A program made the position numbers and the translations under genes. A model generated the notes under the pieces. It was not told the origin of the DNA, made no database searches, and saw only the letters and a program-made list of their open reading frames with translations. Source: Bacillota bacterium (GTDB lineage: Bacteria; Bacillota; Clostridia; Christensenellales; Christensenellaceae). From it: DNA of 64,000 nucleotides. The stretch is from assembly GCA_023408315.1 (NCBI GenBank), contig JAEYKI010000010.1, forward strand, positions 3,613-67,612, read 5' to 3'. How positions within the stretch are numbered: the first letter of the stretch is position 1; every line of letters starts with the position of its first letter. Below, piece by piece: positions 27,317-36,456 of this stretch.

Positions 27317-27805
27317 ATGGTAGCTACGCGAAGAGTATATAATAGGAGACCATATAAAAGGCACGGCGGATACGCTGTTCTGGCTTTTCTGATTGAAAAG
27401 AAGTTTTTGCTGATTTCCATTGCCGGGGCCGTGGTTGTTGTCATTCTGTTTTTTTATCCGGGCGTACTCACCAACCGCGCGGACACCGTGGACGCACAAT
27501 CCACCATACCGCCCTTTGTGGCGGAAGAACCTTCCGAAAGCCCTTCCGCACCGCCTACCCAGGCGCCGGCCGTTACGCCTTCTCCCAGCCCCTCTGCCGT
27601 GGTGTTCAGCCGGGTTCTTAAATATACCACGCCCAACATGCAGGGGGACGACGTTTGGGCCCTGCAGGAGAAGCTGGGGCTTAAGCCGGACGGATATTTT
27701 GGCCGGGACACGGTGGCGGCGGTGGTGAAGTTTCAACTGAAGAATGGGCTGACGGGGGACGGCATTGCGGGAGACGAGACGCTGCAAAAAATGGGCCTGA
27801 AATAG
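27317..27805 (+). CDS. membrane-anchored peptidoglycan-binding protein (copy 1)
   Basis: 162 residues: a basic N-terminus (MVATRRVYNRRPYKR), a transmembrane helix (about 35-52, ending LFFYPGVLTN), a Pro/Ser-rich spacer and a C-terminal peptidoglycan-binding type 1 domain (MQGDDVWALQEKLGLKPDGYFG ... GDGIAGDETLQKMGLK). It would be held in the membrane and contact the cell wall. It and the next gene are tandem paralogs with alike upstream (TAGTATAATAAAAT) and downstream (AAGGCAA hairpin) sequences. Confidence 0.83.
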   Translation: MVATRRVYNRRPYKRHGGYAVLAFLIEKKFLLISIAGAVVVVILFFYPGVLTNRADTVDAQSTIPPFVAEEPSESPSAPPTQAPAVTPSPSPSAVVFSRVLKYTTPNMQGDDVWALQEKLGLKPDGYFGRDTVAAVVKFQLKNGLTGDGIAGDETLQKMGLK

Positions 27806-27836
27806 CGTTTGCATGGGGCCGCATATGAATGAATAC

Positions 27837-27867
27837 AAGGCAATGGCTGATACCGTTGCCTTTTTTT
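27837..27867 (+). terminator. terminator of copy 1
   Basis: AAGGCAAtGG and CCgTTGCCTT flank a six-base loop and end in T7. Copy 2 carries a closely similar hairpin. Confidence 0.75.
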
Positions 27868-28010
27868 ATGGGGGTAAATTTTTTAAAAAACCGCACCGGA
27901 CTCGCGTTTTTTGACCCATTGAGAAAAAATGTTAATATTTATTTCATGTACATGAGAAATTTTTGTAGTATAATAAAATAAAATAGCTGTTAATGTTTGG
28001 AGAATTATTT

Positions 28011-28580
28011 ATGGTAGCAACACGAAAAGTATACAACATGAGGCGGTACAAAAGAAAGCGCAGCGGCATGGAAGCTTTTAAATATTTCGTCTATGAAAAG
28101 AAGTTTTTATTGATTGGAATAGCCGCAGCCGTAGTTGTTGTGGTTCTGTTTTTTTACCCGGGTGTTTTAACCAACGGCAGCAAAGACGATACTTTGGTGG
28201 CAGACGAGACGCAGACCCCCGCCGTGGAGTCTGTGGAGCCGGAGGCCACGCCGCTGGAATCCGCGCTGCCTTCCGCCGAGGCTTCGCCAGAAACTTCGGC
28301 AATCGCGTCGCCGGAAGCTGCGGCATCGCCTGAGGCGTCCGCTTCGCCGGAGGCATCCCCCAGCGCTTCGGCGTCCGCTCCGCGCACATTGAAGTACACC
28401 AAGCCCAACATGCAGGGCGACGACGTTTGGGCGTTGCAGGAAAAGCTGGGCCTGAAGGCGGACGGGTTTTACGGCCAGTCCACCGCGGACGCGGTAAGGG
28501 AGTTCCAGCAGGAGAACGGGCTGCCGGCAGACGGCATTGCGGGGCCCTCTACCCTTGAAAAGCTGGGGCTGCTGAATTAA
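28011..28580 (+). CDS. membrane-anchored peptidoglycan-binding protein (copy 2)
   Basis: 189 residues with the same plan as the previous gene: MVATRKVYNMRRYKRK, helix (about 34-52) ending LFFYPGVLTN, a longer Ala/Ser/Pro/Glu spacer with SPEAS-type repeats, and the peptidoglycan-binding domain (MQGDDVWALQEKLGLKADGFYG). The spacer has diverged and the ends have not. ATG at 28011 after TGGAGA; an upstream in-frame start at 27993 has no ribosome site. Confidence 0.83.
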   Translation: MVATRKVYNMRRYKRKRSGMEAFKYFVYEKKFLLIGIAAAVVVVVLFFYPGVLTNGSKDDTLVADETQTPAVESVEPEATPLESALPSAEASPETSAIASPEAAASPEASASPEASPSASASAPRTLKYTKPNMQGDDVWALQEKLGLKADGFYGQSTADAVREFQQENGLPADGIAGPSTLEKLGLLN

Positions 28581-28601
28581 AACAATGAAACAACCGGTTG
28601 A

Positions 28602-28633
28602 AAAAGGCAATGGCGCAAACCGTTGCTTTTTTT
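28602..28633 (+). terminator. terminator of copy 2
   Basis: AAGGCAAtGG and CCgTTGCTTT around CGCAAA, followed by T-run. Confidence 0.7.
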
Positions 28634-28731
28634 ATGCAGGTTTTTTCTGGTAAGCATTTCCGGCTAATGAATCCCCGGGAATGTTTCGATATATATGTTG
28701 TATTAAAATAATGGATTGGAGAGTGTGCATT

Positions 28732-29394
28732 TTGGCCAGTATATTTCCGAATTTATTGAATTTTGCGGATATGAATTTATATGATCTGATCCAGCTGGTA
28801 GCAACGATCATTCTGGCTGTTGCCGCCATCACCGTTGGCGTGCACGCCAGCAGGCTGAACGAGCAGTCCGGTGAAGCGGGCCGTAAGGTTGCAGAGGCGG
28901 CCCAGCAGTCCATGCAGCACGGCAAAATGATGAGGGAGACGGAACTGAACATTGCCGTTTTGGGGCGGATTATAGAAGTATACAATTTTTTTATCAAGGA
29001 TATATTTGTTACCAATTTTTTTGCCAAAGAAAACGAGGAGCCGCTGCGCAAAAAGTGCAACGAAGTTTTGTATCAATCTGCCTTTTTGTTCAACCAGGAA
29101 GTGAACGGGGTGGTGGAAAGGTCTGTATACCGGATATTGGCCGCGTATACGGATGGAATACCCTCTTACACGCAGGAGGAATACGACAGGGCCAGGAACA
29201 ACCAGTCGGCCGGCCTGGAGATTAAAATATACGAGGCGTTTATTAAGCGGGAAGACACCGCGGAGGATACGCGCAAAACGTACGAGAATACGCTGGAGAA
29301 GCTGGTGTTTCTTTCCAACATACGGTTTGATATAGAAAACGCGTTTGAATGCTTTAAACTGAACCTGGGGCCGGAGAGGATTGACTCCCTGTAG
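28732..29394 (+). CDS. membrane-anchored protein of unknown function
   Basis: 220 residues from a TTG start chosen for its GGAGAG eight bases upstream; an ATG at 28771 is an alternative. One transmembrane helix near the N-terminus (LIQLVATIILAVAAITVGV) is followed by a helical cytosolic part rich in charged residues. The pattern resembles DUF4760-like membrane proteins, but I cannot confirm this. It is followed by its own terminator. Confidence 0.6.
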   Translation: MASIFPNLLNFADMNLYDLIQLVATIILAVAAITVGVHASRLNEQSGEAGRKVAEAAQQSMQHGKMMRETELNIAVLGRIIEVYNFFIKDIFVTNFFAKENEEPLRKKCNEVLYQSAFLFNQEVNGVVERSVYRILAAYTDGIPSYTQEEYDRARNNQSAGLEIKIYEAFIKREDTAEDTRKTYENTLEKLVFLSNIRFDIENAFECFKLNLGPERIDSL

Positions 29395-29408
29395 TTTGCA
29401 GCAATATG

Positions 29409-29442
29409 GAAAAGAGCCATACAGTGTACGGCTCTTTTTTTT
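29409..29442 (+). terminator. intrinsic terminator
   Basis: AAAGAGCC and GGCTCTTT around an 11-base loop, ending in T8. Confidence 0.85.
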
Positions 29443-29637
29443 GCCGCGGTACCAGTACCCGTTTTATTTTGAAGATACCGCAACCAAGCGATCGTACCAC
29501 AAAGGAGTTATTAATTTCCAGATGTAAATATTCCCAATAAATTTTAGGCCCAAAGCCATGCTGCGGGTGATGGACAGGAAGCGGGATGTGGTGTATTCTA
29601 TATACATTGTTTCACGGGATGCGGAAAGGCAGAAAAT

Positions 29638-30456
29638 ATGATACACAACATTGAACCCAGGGTGTTCAACAACAATTACCGGCAGGAGACGCCGGATGCG
29701 AATAGTTTTTTGGTATTTGTAAAAAACAGCACGGTTTTATTGAGAGAGACGCAGGGTGTGATTCTGTTTCCCCGGCTGGACGAGGTGGAAGCGCCCGCCT
29801 CCTGCACGTATCTGTTTACCATAGACGAGAGCAAATTTTTCCTGGCGCAGGAGGCCGAGCCGTGGGGAAATTTTGCGTATATGGATATAATGGAGCTGCG
29901 CAACAAAAAGCCCAAGCACATGGCGTTTGCGGCGGCAACCGCCAGCCAGCTTGCGGACTGGTACAGGGGCAACCGCTTTTGCGGCAGGTGCGGCGCGGAA
30001 ATGGCGCCGGACGCAAAGGAGCGCATGCTGCGGTGCGGTAAATGCGGCAACATGGTATACCCCAAAATATTGCCCGCCGTGATTGTGGGGGTGACGGACG
30101 GCGACAGGCTGCTGATGACAAAATACGCGGGCAGGCGGTACAGGAACTATGCGCTGATTGCCGGGTTCTGCGAGATTGGGGAGCCGATTGAGGACACCGT
30201 CCACCGGGAGGTTCTGGAGGAAGCGGGCGTGCGTGTGAAGAACATACGGTTTTACAAGAGCCAGCCATGGCCATTCTCCGACACACTGCTGATGGGCTTT
30301 TACTGCGACCTGGACGGTTCCAACGCCATTGTGATGGACGAGGCGGAGCTTTCTGTTGCCGAGTGGATTTGCCGGGATGATATTGACGTTGTGCCGGACG
30401 ATATAAGCCTGACGAACGAGATGATTATAAACTTTAAAGAGCGCGGCAACTGCTGA
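29638..30456 (+). CDS. nudC: NADH pyrophosphatase NudC
   Basis: 272 residues. A four-cysteine zinc ribbon (CGRCG ... CGKCG, about 117-137) precedes a complete Nudix box (GFCEIGEPIEDTVHREVLEEAG), and the NudC-specific SQPWPF motif follows. NudC hydrolyses NAD(H) to NMN and AMP and removes NAD caps from RNA; it is cytosolic. Length and all diagnostic motifs are as expected. The ATG has a weak GGAAAGG site. Monocistronic, with its own terminator. Confidence 0.95.
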   Translation: MIHNIEPRVFNNNYRQETPDANSFLVFVKNSTVLLRETQGVILFPRLDEVEAPASCTYLFTIDESKFFLAQEAEPWGNFAYMDIMELRNKKPKHMAFAAATASQLADWYRGNRFCGRCGAEMAPDAKERMLRCGKCGNMVYPKILPAVIVGVTDGDRLLMTKYAGRRYRNYALIAGFCEIGEPIEDTVHREVLEEAGVRVKNIRFYKSQPWPFSDTLLMGFYCDLDGSNAIVMDEAELSVAEWICRDDIDVVPDDISLTNEMIINFKERGNC

Positions 30457-30473
30457 GGCTGGATACGTTATAT

Positions 30474-30496
30474 AAAAGGGCGGTCAGCCCTTTTTT
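30474..30496 (+). terminator. intrinsic terminator of nudC
   Basis: AAAAGGGC and GCCCTTTT around a five-base loop, ending in T6. Confidence 0.88.
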
Positions 30497-30827
30497 CTTG
30501 GGCTTTTGCCGAATAATTTTATCTGGTTAGCGAAAGGCACCTTTGCCAATGGAGCCTGGCATCATGGTATAAGCATTTTGTGCAACAGATATCGACGTGT
30601 ACTAGATTTATTCGGTTCATAAAAGAATAATTATTTCAGGCCGCCGCAGTAATGCAGGCAGGGGAGCATACCGGTCGCCCTTACAGGGCGGTATGGAAAA
30701 GATTCTTGGAGCAAATGATCGGGACTGCGCGGAGCGGAGTGGGCATTGGCCCGTGCAAAACACATTGCACAAAAAGTGCCTGTGGCGCAGGCCAATGATT
30801 GCGCTGCATACTTCCTGATACGAAGGA
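30497..30827. other. gene-free stretch with worn repeats
   Basis: No gene seen. It contains a damaged copy of the type 3 repeat (CACCTTTGCCAATGGAGCC near 30538) and a palindrome ATACC-CGCCC/GGGCG-GTAT at 30668-30694. Confidence 0.45.
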
Positions 30828-31517
30828 CTATTTGATCAATTCATTCAGTATCTTATTTGCGTTTTTTATTATTGGAGAGCCATGGCCAAACAACGCATAC
30901 TCAATGGGATAGCGCAATAATTTTTTTGCATCTGTATGAACCTGATCCGTATTCACATTAAACTTTTCCGGAACACCTATTAAAAGGCCTTTATCTTTGT
31001 TGTTTCGAATAACATCACCAAAAAACATGATTTTTCTATCGGCCTGATACAAGGCTATACTTCCGGGTGTATGCCCAGGCACATTGATAACCTGCAAACC
31101 GCCGATGATGTCAATCGCGTCGCCATCTTCCAAAATGCAATCAATTTGCCCTGCCACACAGTTAAACTGCCGCATATATTTTTGTTCTTCTATCATCATG
31201 CTGTGATAAGCGCCTCCAATTACACTTTGCTGTAAAATGAACGGGGCGTCATTTTTGTGTGCCGCCAGCTTTGCACCCGAGCATCTTGCAAACTCCGCTG
31301 CTCCGCCTATGTGGTCGCAATGGCAATGTGTCAGGATAATCATTTTCAGTTCAGAAAGGGGAAGCCCGTTTTTCTCCAGAATTTGAACCAAATACTTTGT
31401 TTTCATAAAAATTCCGGTATCAATTAAATAATAGCCGCTATCAGCCAACAGCACATAAACATTTGCTTTTAACACTTCATCTTCTATAATAAATAAATCT
31501 TTAGTAATTTCTTTCAT
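30828..31517 (-). CDS. MBL-fold metallo-hydrolase
   Basis: 229 residues with the metallo-beta-lactamase signature THCHCDHIGG (HxHxDH), the later ligands in VPGHTPGS and FFGDV, and a closing GHG. It should bind two metal ions and hydrolyse a thioester or similar bond (glyoxalase II-like branch); substrate unknown. The ATG at 31517 was chosen for GGGAAGG nine bases upstream; in-frame sequence further upstream overlaps the sortase terminator and is not coding. Confidence 0.88.
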   Translation of the reverse strand: MKEITKDLFIIEDEVLKANVYVLLADSGYYLIDTGIFMKTKYLVQILEKNGLPLSELKMIILTHCHCDHIGGAAEFARCSGAKLAAHKNDAPFILQQSVIGGAYHSMMIEEQKYMRQFNCVAGQIDCILEDGDAIDIIGGLQVINVPGHTPGSIALYQADRKIMFFGDVIRNNKDKGLLIGVPEKFNVNTDQVHTDAKKLLRYPIEYALFGHGSPIIKNANKILNELIK

Positions 31518-31560
31518 AAAATTTGCCTTCCCATATCGTTCCAAAATCCTTTGTGCATAC

Positions 31561-31586
31561 AAAAAGGGCTTGCGAATTAAAGCCCT
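31561..31586 (-). terminator. intrinsic terminator of the sortase gene
   Basis: AGGGCTT and AAGCCCT with an eight-base loop, followed by T5 on the leftward strand. Confidence 0.8.
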
Positions 31587-31618
31587 CCAACTTTTTAATT
31601 GTATAGCATGCGCCGGTT

Positions 31619-32302
31619 TTAAGCCGGGGTGCCTTCCAAGCCGCACCGCACCAAAAGCCGCATGTTGCCCTGGCTGGTGCAGGTCATCAGGGTCATGGAA
31701 TAATCGCCCTGGTATTCGTCCAGCGCGGCCACGTCGTCCGGCGTTATGGTTTCGATATTATACACCTTGTACGCGTATGTTTTATCCGGCGTCTCAAGCT
31801 GCACCACATCTCCCACCTTCAGCTCGTGAAGCCTGCCAAACATCGCGCCGTCCGCGTAGTTGTGCCCGGTAACAATCATGTTGCCCTTTTCGCCGGGCAG
31901 CGCGCCCGTGTAATAGCAAATGGAGCTTTTCAGCGCGTTGTCGTCCGTCTGGCTGATGACCGGCAGCGTTTGGCTCAGCTTGCCAATGGTCAGTATCCCC
32001 AGTATGTTAAAGCCGTCAAACGTGGTGGCCATGGCGGAAGGCTCCGGCACGGACGCCGCGCTCCCGGCCGGGCTCTGCGTCTCAATGGCCGCAACCGCTT
32101 CCCGGTATCCATCCAGTATATGCTTTGCCCTCTGCTCGGCCGCGCCGCCCTCATTGTAGAGCGTGACGCCCACAATGGCCGCGGCAGCAGCCAACCCCGC
32201 GCCCGCGAGCAAAAGCGCCCTGCCCAGGGGGATTGCCCACACAGAACGGAAAAAATTGCCCTTAGCGTTTGGCTTATGTACTCCATATGTATTTGGTTTC
32301 AA
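31619..32302 (-). CDS. sortase transpeptidase
   Basis: 227 residues: cytosolic N-terminus, one transmembrane helix (about 28-49), then the catalytic domain with His147 (VTGHNY), Cys208 (TLMTCTS) and Arg215 or Arg219. Sortases cut LPXTG-like signals and join surface proteins to the cell wall. The MPQTG protein at 11665 is the only substrate seen here. Short size and N-terminal anchor suit class D or E. Start is a TTG with a G5 run seven bases upstream. Ends in its own terminator. Confidence 0.92.
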   Translation of the reverse strand: MKPNTYGVHKPNAKGNFFRSVWAIPLGRALLLAGAGLAAAAAIVGVTLYNEGGAAEQRAKHILDGYREAVAAIETQSPAGSAASVPEPSAMATTFDGFNILGILTIGKLSQTLPVISQTDDNALKSSICYYTGALPGEKGNMIVTGHNYADGAMFGRLHELKVGDVVQLETPDKTYAYKVYNIETITPDDVAALDEYQGDYSMTLMTCTSQGNMRLLVRCGLEGTPA

Positions 32303-32527
32303 ACAAAAACCCCCGAATCTACACTATATTCCTGATTATACCACAATTTTCAAAAAGAAGTAGCGCTGTATTTGGCCTGCAAGGTTTTTTAACGGGCGGT
32401 ATTTCCGCGCCAATGAGTTTCATAAAAATATCACGGAAAGTTCATAGTCAGTTCACATGGGTATTATATAGTAAAAACAACCAAAAAATATGGTAATACT
32501 TTTTTTCATCATTCCTCCACTCTTTAA

Positions 32528-32555
32528 AAATAAACCGCTGAAAAGCGGTTTATTT
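32528..32555 (-). terminator. intrinsic terminator of the TetR gene
   Basis: AAATAAACCGCT with its complement around GAAA; a 12-bp stem. Confidence 0.85.
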
Positions 32556-32556
32556 G

Positions 32557-33174
32557 TTATAGCACGTTTGTTTTTGCCGCCCCCGCGCGCCCGGAGATCT
32601 GGTCCAGCTCCTTGGCCATGGTAATGAGCATCTTCTCCGTCAGGTCGGACATCTCTTTGGGCGATTCTTTTGTGCCGTTCTTTAGCCAGGCCTCAAACAA
32701 CCCAAAGCAACCGGACATTAAAAACGAATAAAAGTATTCAAAATAATCTCCGTACTGGCCCCTTGTCAGCAGCTTCCAGTAATACAGCAGGCGGTCGCGC
32801 ATCAGTTCCTTTAATTTGTTCACAAAGGAAATATCGCCGTTTGGGCCAATCAGCGCCAGGCACATATCTGCATTGTCCAATACAAAGGAGTACAGATCAA
32901 ATAAAATGGGCGTTGGAATATCACCGTTCGCTTTGGGCGCGTGGGACAGCACAATGTCCTTGTATTCTTCCAGCATTTCGTTCTCAAGCTGCTCAATCAT
33001 GTCAAACACGTCTTTGTAATACAGGTAAAAAGTTCCGCGGTTGATGTTGATCCGCTCGGTAATCTCCCGCACGCTTATGCTTTTTGCGGGCTTTTCGGTC
33101 AGCAGCTCTGTCAGCCCCTGCCGCAGCATTTCTTTGGTGCGCCGCACGCTCCGGTTTGTACCTTTTGGGTTCAA
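32557..33174 (-). CDS. TetR-family transcriptional regulator
   Basis: 205 residues. The N-terminal HTH reads KSISVREITERININRGTFYLYYKDVFDMIEQ, typical TetR. The C-terminal ligand domain resembles the clostridial TetR_C_33-like group. The start is TTG behind GAGGG. It is divergent from the radical SAM gene at 33356 across 180 AT-rich bases, so it most likely represses that gene and itself. Confidence 0.92.
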   Translation of the reverse strand: MNPKGTNRSVRRTKEMLRQGLTELLTEKPAKSISVREITERININRGTFYLYYKDVFDMIEQLENEMLEEYKDIVLSHAPKANGDIPTPILFDLYSFVLDNADMCLALIGPNGDISFVNKLKELMRDRLLYYWKLLTRGQYGDYFEYFYSFLMSGCFGLFEAWLKNGTKESPKEMSDLTEKMLITMAKELDQISGRAGAAKTNVL

Positions 33175-33355
33175 AATAATCCCTCACTTTTTTAACAATC
33201 CAGCCGCAAATCGTATAAAATTCAACAAAATGCAGCTAAATTGATTATTGAAAAATATTTCAGATTCATTAATATTAATTGTAGTTGAAAAATCAACAAC
33301 TGTAAATAATATTTTAACGTAATTTTAATTTAATTATTTTAAGGGGGATATTTTT

Positions 33356-34843
33356 ATGGCTGGTGTAGGAAGTACAATAAAATCCGCTGGCGCAAACGTG
33401 GCTTTTTCGGCGGCTTTTAAGTATCTGGAGAAAGAACCCATCAAAAACTTTCCAAAGCTGATGAAATGGGCGGATACTTTTACCAAAGGAAACCAGTGGC
33501 ATGGCGCCGTTAAGCGGTTCCAGGACTGGTGGGATGAGGAAACATGGCAGGGCGTGCTGATGAAGCGCGTGCTAACAGAAGTAAACACAACATACCTTAA
33601 AAAATTTGTGCTCAATTTCTTTTTAAACTCGGGCGTGAAGGGTCAGCCCATCGCAAAAGAAAAAGCAAAAGAGATTGGCGCAAACGTGCCGTGGGCCATT
33701 TTGATGGACCCAACCTCTGCCTGCAACTTAAAATGCATTGGCTGCTGGGCCGCGGAATATGGCAAGCATTATAATCTCTCCTATGAGAAAATGGATGAAA
33801 TCATCACCCAGGGCAAGGAAATGGGCATCTATTTTTATATCTACTCCGGCGGCGAGCCGCTGGTACGCAAAAAAGACCTGATCCGCCTGGCGGAAAAACA
33901 CAGCGACTGCGCTTTTGGCGCGTTTACCAACGCAACGCTGATAGACGAAGACTTTGTGCAGGACCTGCTGCGCGTGGGCAACTTTACATTTATGATCTCA
34001 GTGGAAGGCACAAAAGAAGAAACGGACGCGCGCCGCGGCGCAGGCACATATGATAAGATCATGCGCGCCATGTCCCTGCTGAAGGCTGCAGGCATACCCT
34101 TTGGATATTCCGCATGCTACCACAGCAAGAACTATAAGACCATCGCAAGCGACGAATGGAACAACCAGATGATAGAAGCGGGCTGCTTGTTTGGCTGGCT
34201 GTTCACCTATATGCCCATTGGCAAGGACGCTGTTCTGGATCTGTGCGTAACGCCGGAGCAGAGGGAATACCTGTATAAACGCGTGCGCGAGATGCGCGAA
34301 TACAAGCCTCTCTTTATTCTGGATTTCTGGAACGACGGCGAATACGTGGGCGGCTGCATTGCGGGCGGCAGGCAGTATTTCCACATCAATTCAAACGGCG
34401 ACTGCGAGCCCTGCGCGTTTGTGCATTACGCAACGCACAACATTAACAACTGCACGCTGGAAGAGGCTCTCAAGAGCCCGCTGTTCAAAAAGTACCAGGA
34501 AAACCAGCCGTTCTCAGATAACCTGCTGCGGCCCTGCCCGTTGCTGGATAACCCGGATGGCCTGCGCAAAGTTGTAAAGGAATCCGGCGCGCACCCCACC
34601 CAGGACCTTGACCTGGAGGACGTGGATACCCTCACCGGCAAAACAGACAAGATTGCGGAGAACTGGAAGGTAAAGGCAGACGAGATGTGGTCCTGCGGGC
34701 ATTTTCCGTACAACGGCGTAATCAACCGCGCGCTGGACAAACGCGTGGATACAACCTGCGGCGGCACCGCGGACTGCGGGAACTGCGGCCGTATACACAC
34801 AGACCGCAAGACAGAAAAACCAGCACACCTGCAAAACACCTGA
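33356..34843 (+). CDS. radical SAM protein with C-terminal SPASM-like cysteines
   Basis: 495 residues. An N-terminal extension of about 110 residues precedes the radical SAM motif CNLKCIGC (CxxxCxxC, near residue 122) and YSGGEPL. The region HINSNGDCEPCAFVHYATHN and later cysteines (CPLL, CGHFPYN, CGGTADCGNCG) fit extra Fe-S clusters. Members of this clostridial group are often annotated only as radical SAM proteins; similar enzymes act on peptides or on lipids. No peptide precursor is seen nearby. Strong GGGGG site, divergent TetR regulator. Confidence 0.88.
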   Translation: MAGVGSTIKSAGANVAFSAAFKYLEKEPIKNFPKLMKWADTFTKGNQWHGAVKRFQDWWDEETWQGVLMKRVLTEVNTTYLKKFVLNFFLNSGVKGQPIAKEKAKEIGANVPWAILMDPTSACNLKCIGCWAAEYGKHYNLSYEKMDEIITQGKEMGIYFYIYSGGEPLVRKKDLIRLAEKHSDCAFGAFTNATLIDEDFVQDLLRVGNFTFMISVEGTKEETDARRGAGTYDKIMRAMSLLKAAGIPFGYSACYHSKNYKTIASDEWNNQMIEAGCLFGWLFTYMPIGKDAVLDLCVTPEQREYLYKRVREMREYKPLFILDFWNDGEYVGGCIAGGRQYFHINSNGDCEPCAFVHYATHNINNCTLEEALKSPLFKKYQENQPFSDNLLRPCPLLDNPDGLRKVVKESGAHPTQDLDLEDVDTLTGKTDKIAENWKVKADEMWSCGHFPYNGVINRALDKRVDTTCGGTADCGNCGRIHTDRKTEKPAHLQNT

Positions 34844-34876
34844 TAAAAAAGCAAAAGCCATCCTTTTATAATAACG

Positions 34877-34902
34877 GCGCTGTATTATGCAGCGCTGTTT
34901 TT
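34877..34902 (+). terminator. intrinsic terminator of the radical SAM gene
   Basis: GCGCTG and CAGCGC around a seven-base loop, then T-rich. Confidence 0.75.
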
Positions 34903-35186
34903 ATAGAAAAAACCCCTTCTGATTTTCCACACCGCAATGCAGGGGCGGCTGCGAAATATTAAATTTTCCGCAATAAAGGCTCTTGCCAAGCGCAGTTACT
35001 GTTTTGCTGGAACGCTGGAAGAAGCCAAAACAATGGTGGCCGGATGATTAGCAAACTATAAAAAACAGAGTGCAGGCTCTTTGATTTTGGGCAAAAAAAA
35101 CTTCCACCGGGCGGGGAACCGCGGCAGAAGGATTTTATACCTAGAATTAAGGAGTTTTATGCTGTTTTAAGGAAGTTCTCTGTAAA
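34903..35186. other. gene-free stretch
   Basis: No gene, clear promoter or repeat seen between the terminator and the end of the leftward coat-like gene. Confidence 0.5.
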
Positions 35187-35606
35187 TTAGACTGCGTTGT
35201 GTACAAACGCAACGATCCTGTCTACCGGGATATCTACAACCGCGCCTACGTTGCAAATTGCATTGTTGAATCCGCCGCCAAATCCATCCCTGAATCCGTC
35301 TCTGCATCCGCCGAATCTGCCGCCGAACCTGTTGCCGCTAAAGCGTCTGCCAAGAGGATCACAGTTGTCAAATGTCGGGCAGCAGCAGCTGTTGCATGTG
35401 CTTCCAAGTGAGCAGCAGGGAGCAGGACCGATGCAGGTGATTAAACGCACGAAGCAGGGATCACAAAGGATCAAAACGCCGGTGAATCCGCATCCGGACG
35501 CACCTCCGCTGGTTGTGTATATCGTTACCGTTGTGCCGGACCATTTCGCAAGGTCAGCAATTAAGCCGTCATTTACACTGAAAATGCTTTCGCCTTCTAC
35601 GTCCAT
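35187..35606 (-). CDS. Cys/Gly-rich coat-like protein
   Basis: 139 residues. An ordered N-terminus (SIFSVNDGLIADLAKWSG) and C-terminus (VVDIPVDRIVAFVHNAV) flank a middle rich in Cys (PCCSLG, NSCCCP) and Gly-Arg-Phe (NRFGGRFGG, RDGFRDGFGGG). No signal peptide. The composition resembles cross-linked spore coat or exosporium proteins; this is inference from composition only. AGGAG eight bases before the ATG. Confidence 0.7.
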   Translation of the reverse strand: MDVEGESIFSVNDGLIADLAKWSGTTVTIYTTSGGASGCGFTGVLILCDPCFVRLITCIGPAPCCSLGSTCNSCCCPTFDNCDPLGRRFSGNRFGGRFGGCRDGFRDGFGGGFNNAICNVGAVVDIPVDRIVAFVHNAV

Positions 35607-35764
35607 TCTTTTATCTCCTTTCCTATCAATGGGTGCTTTGCCTTAAGCCCATGATATATTATGAATATGTATACTTTCATGTTAATGAATTTCAAAAAAT
35701 ATTTTTAAATATGCATATAAAAAAAAGGCCTTATAAAAGCCTTTTTGTTTGTTGGGGATGTGCT

Positions 35765-35998
35765 TTAATATTCCGCTGCCTCCAGCCTGAGGGATTCCTC
35801 GGCCTCCATTGCCGTAACAGACGAGTCAAAATGCCGGTTCTTAATGTGCATAACCTCGTGCCTGTATGTTTCCAGCTTCTTTTCGTTGGACAGGCGTTCG
35901 TCTATAAATATGTTGTAATCGCCGTTCTCGTCCAGCGCGGTTGCGCCATAAACCCTTAATGTGGGGAAGGAAACAAACCGGATAAAGATGTCTCCCAT
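35765..35998 (-). CDS. ImmA/IrrE-like metallopeptidase (short)
   Basis: 77 residues containing HEVMHIKNRHF, the HExxH zinc site of ImmA/IrrE-type peptidases. Much shorter than ICEBs1 ImmA, so it may be a minimal domain. It lies 73 bases downstream of an Xre regulator on the same strand, the arrangement of ImmR-ImmA in ICEBs1 and related phages, where the protease cuts the repressor after DNA damage. ATG at 35998 after GAGGTAG. Confidence 0.75.
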   Translation of the reverse strand: MGDIFIRFVSFPTLRVYGATALDENGDYNIFIDERLSNEKKLETYRHEVMHIKNRHFDSSVTAMEAEESLRLEAAEY

Positions 35999-36071
35999 TT
36001 CTCTACCTCGCCATAAAAAAATTATATGATGTAATTGTATTGTAGCAGCAGCACAGTTCAAAAAAATGACG

Positions 36072-36413
36072 TCACTTTTTAATGGCTTCCAGAAACTTTG
36101 CGGCTTTTTCTATGTCATCCTTGGTGGCGGTTTTGGACGCGGAAAACAGCAGCTTCATTTCCGGCCGGACTTTTAAATACTGCAGCATGTTCTCGCATTC
36201 CTCTTCGGCAGAGGGGGAGGGGGCTTCCATAAGGTAATCCAGCGAAACGTTAAAATAGGCGGCCAGCTTTCTTAAGGTGGTCAGGCGGATATTATCGTAC
36301 CCCTTTTTCCACCAACCGTCTATGGTTGTGTATGGGATTCCGCTTTCGTTGGCGAGCACGTTTTTATTGATGCCGCGCTCGCGCATCAGTTTTTCTATGA
36401 CTTCCAAAAACAT
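36072..36413 (-). CDS. Xre-family phage-type repressor, ImmR-like
   Basis: 113 residues. The N-terminal HTH (NKNVLANESGIPYTTIDGWWKKG, then LRKLAAYFNVSLDYLME) is followed by a short C-terminal helical region. It is divergent from the small regulator at 36599, with repeated operator-like dyads between them, and is paired with the HExxH protein downstream. This is the usual lysogeny-control module of temperate phages and integrative elements. Confidence 0.88.
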   Translation of the reverse strand: MFLEVIEKLMRERGINKNVLANESGIPYTTIDGWWKKGYDNIRLTTLRKLAAYFNVSLDYLMEAPSPSAEEECENMLQYLKVRPEMKLLFSASKTATKDDIEKAAKFLEAIKK

Positions 36414-36456
36414 AGCTTACTCCTTTTTTTTCTACCCTTTATTATAACCCGCCGCA

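Noticed and set aside
29464..29646. Sixty-codon minus-strand frame between a terminator and nudC
   Set aside because: Overlaps the nudC start region, has no ribosome site and matches nothing I know.
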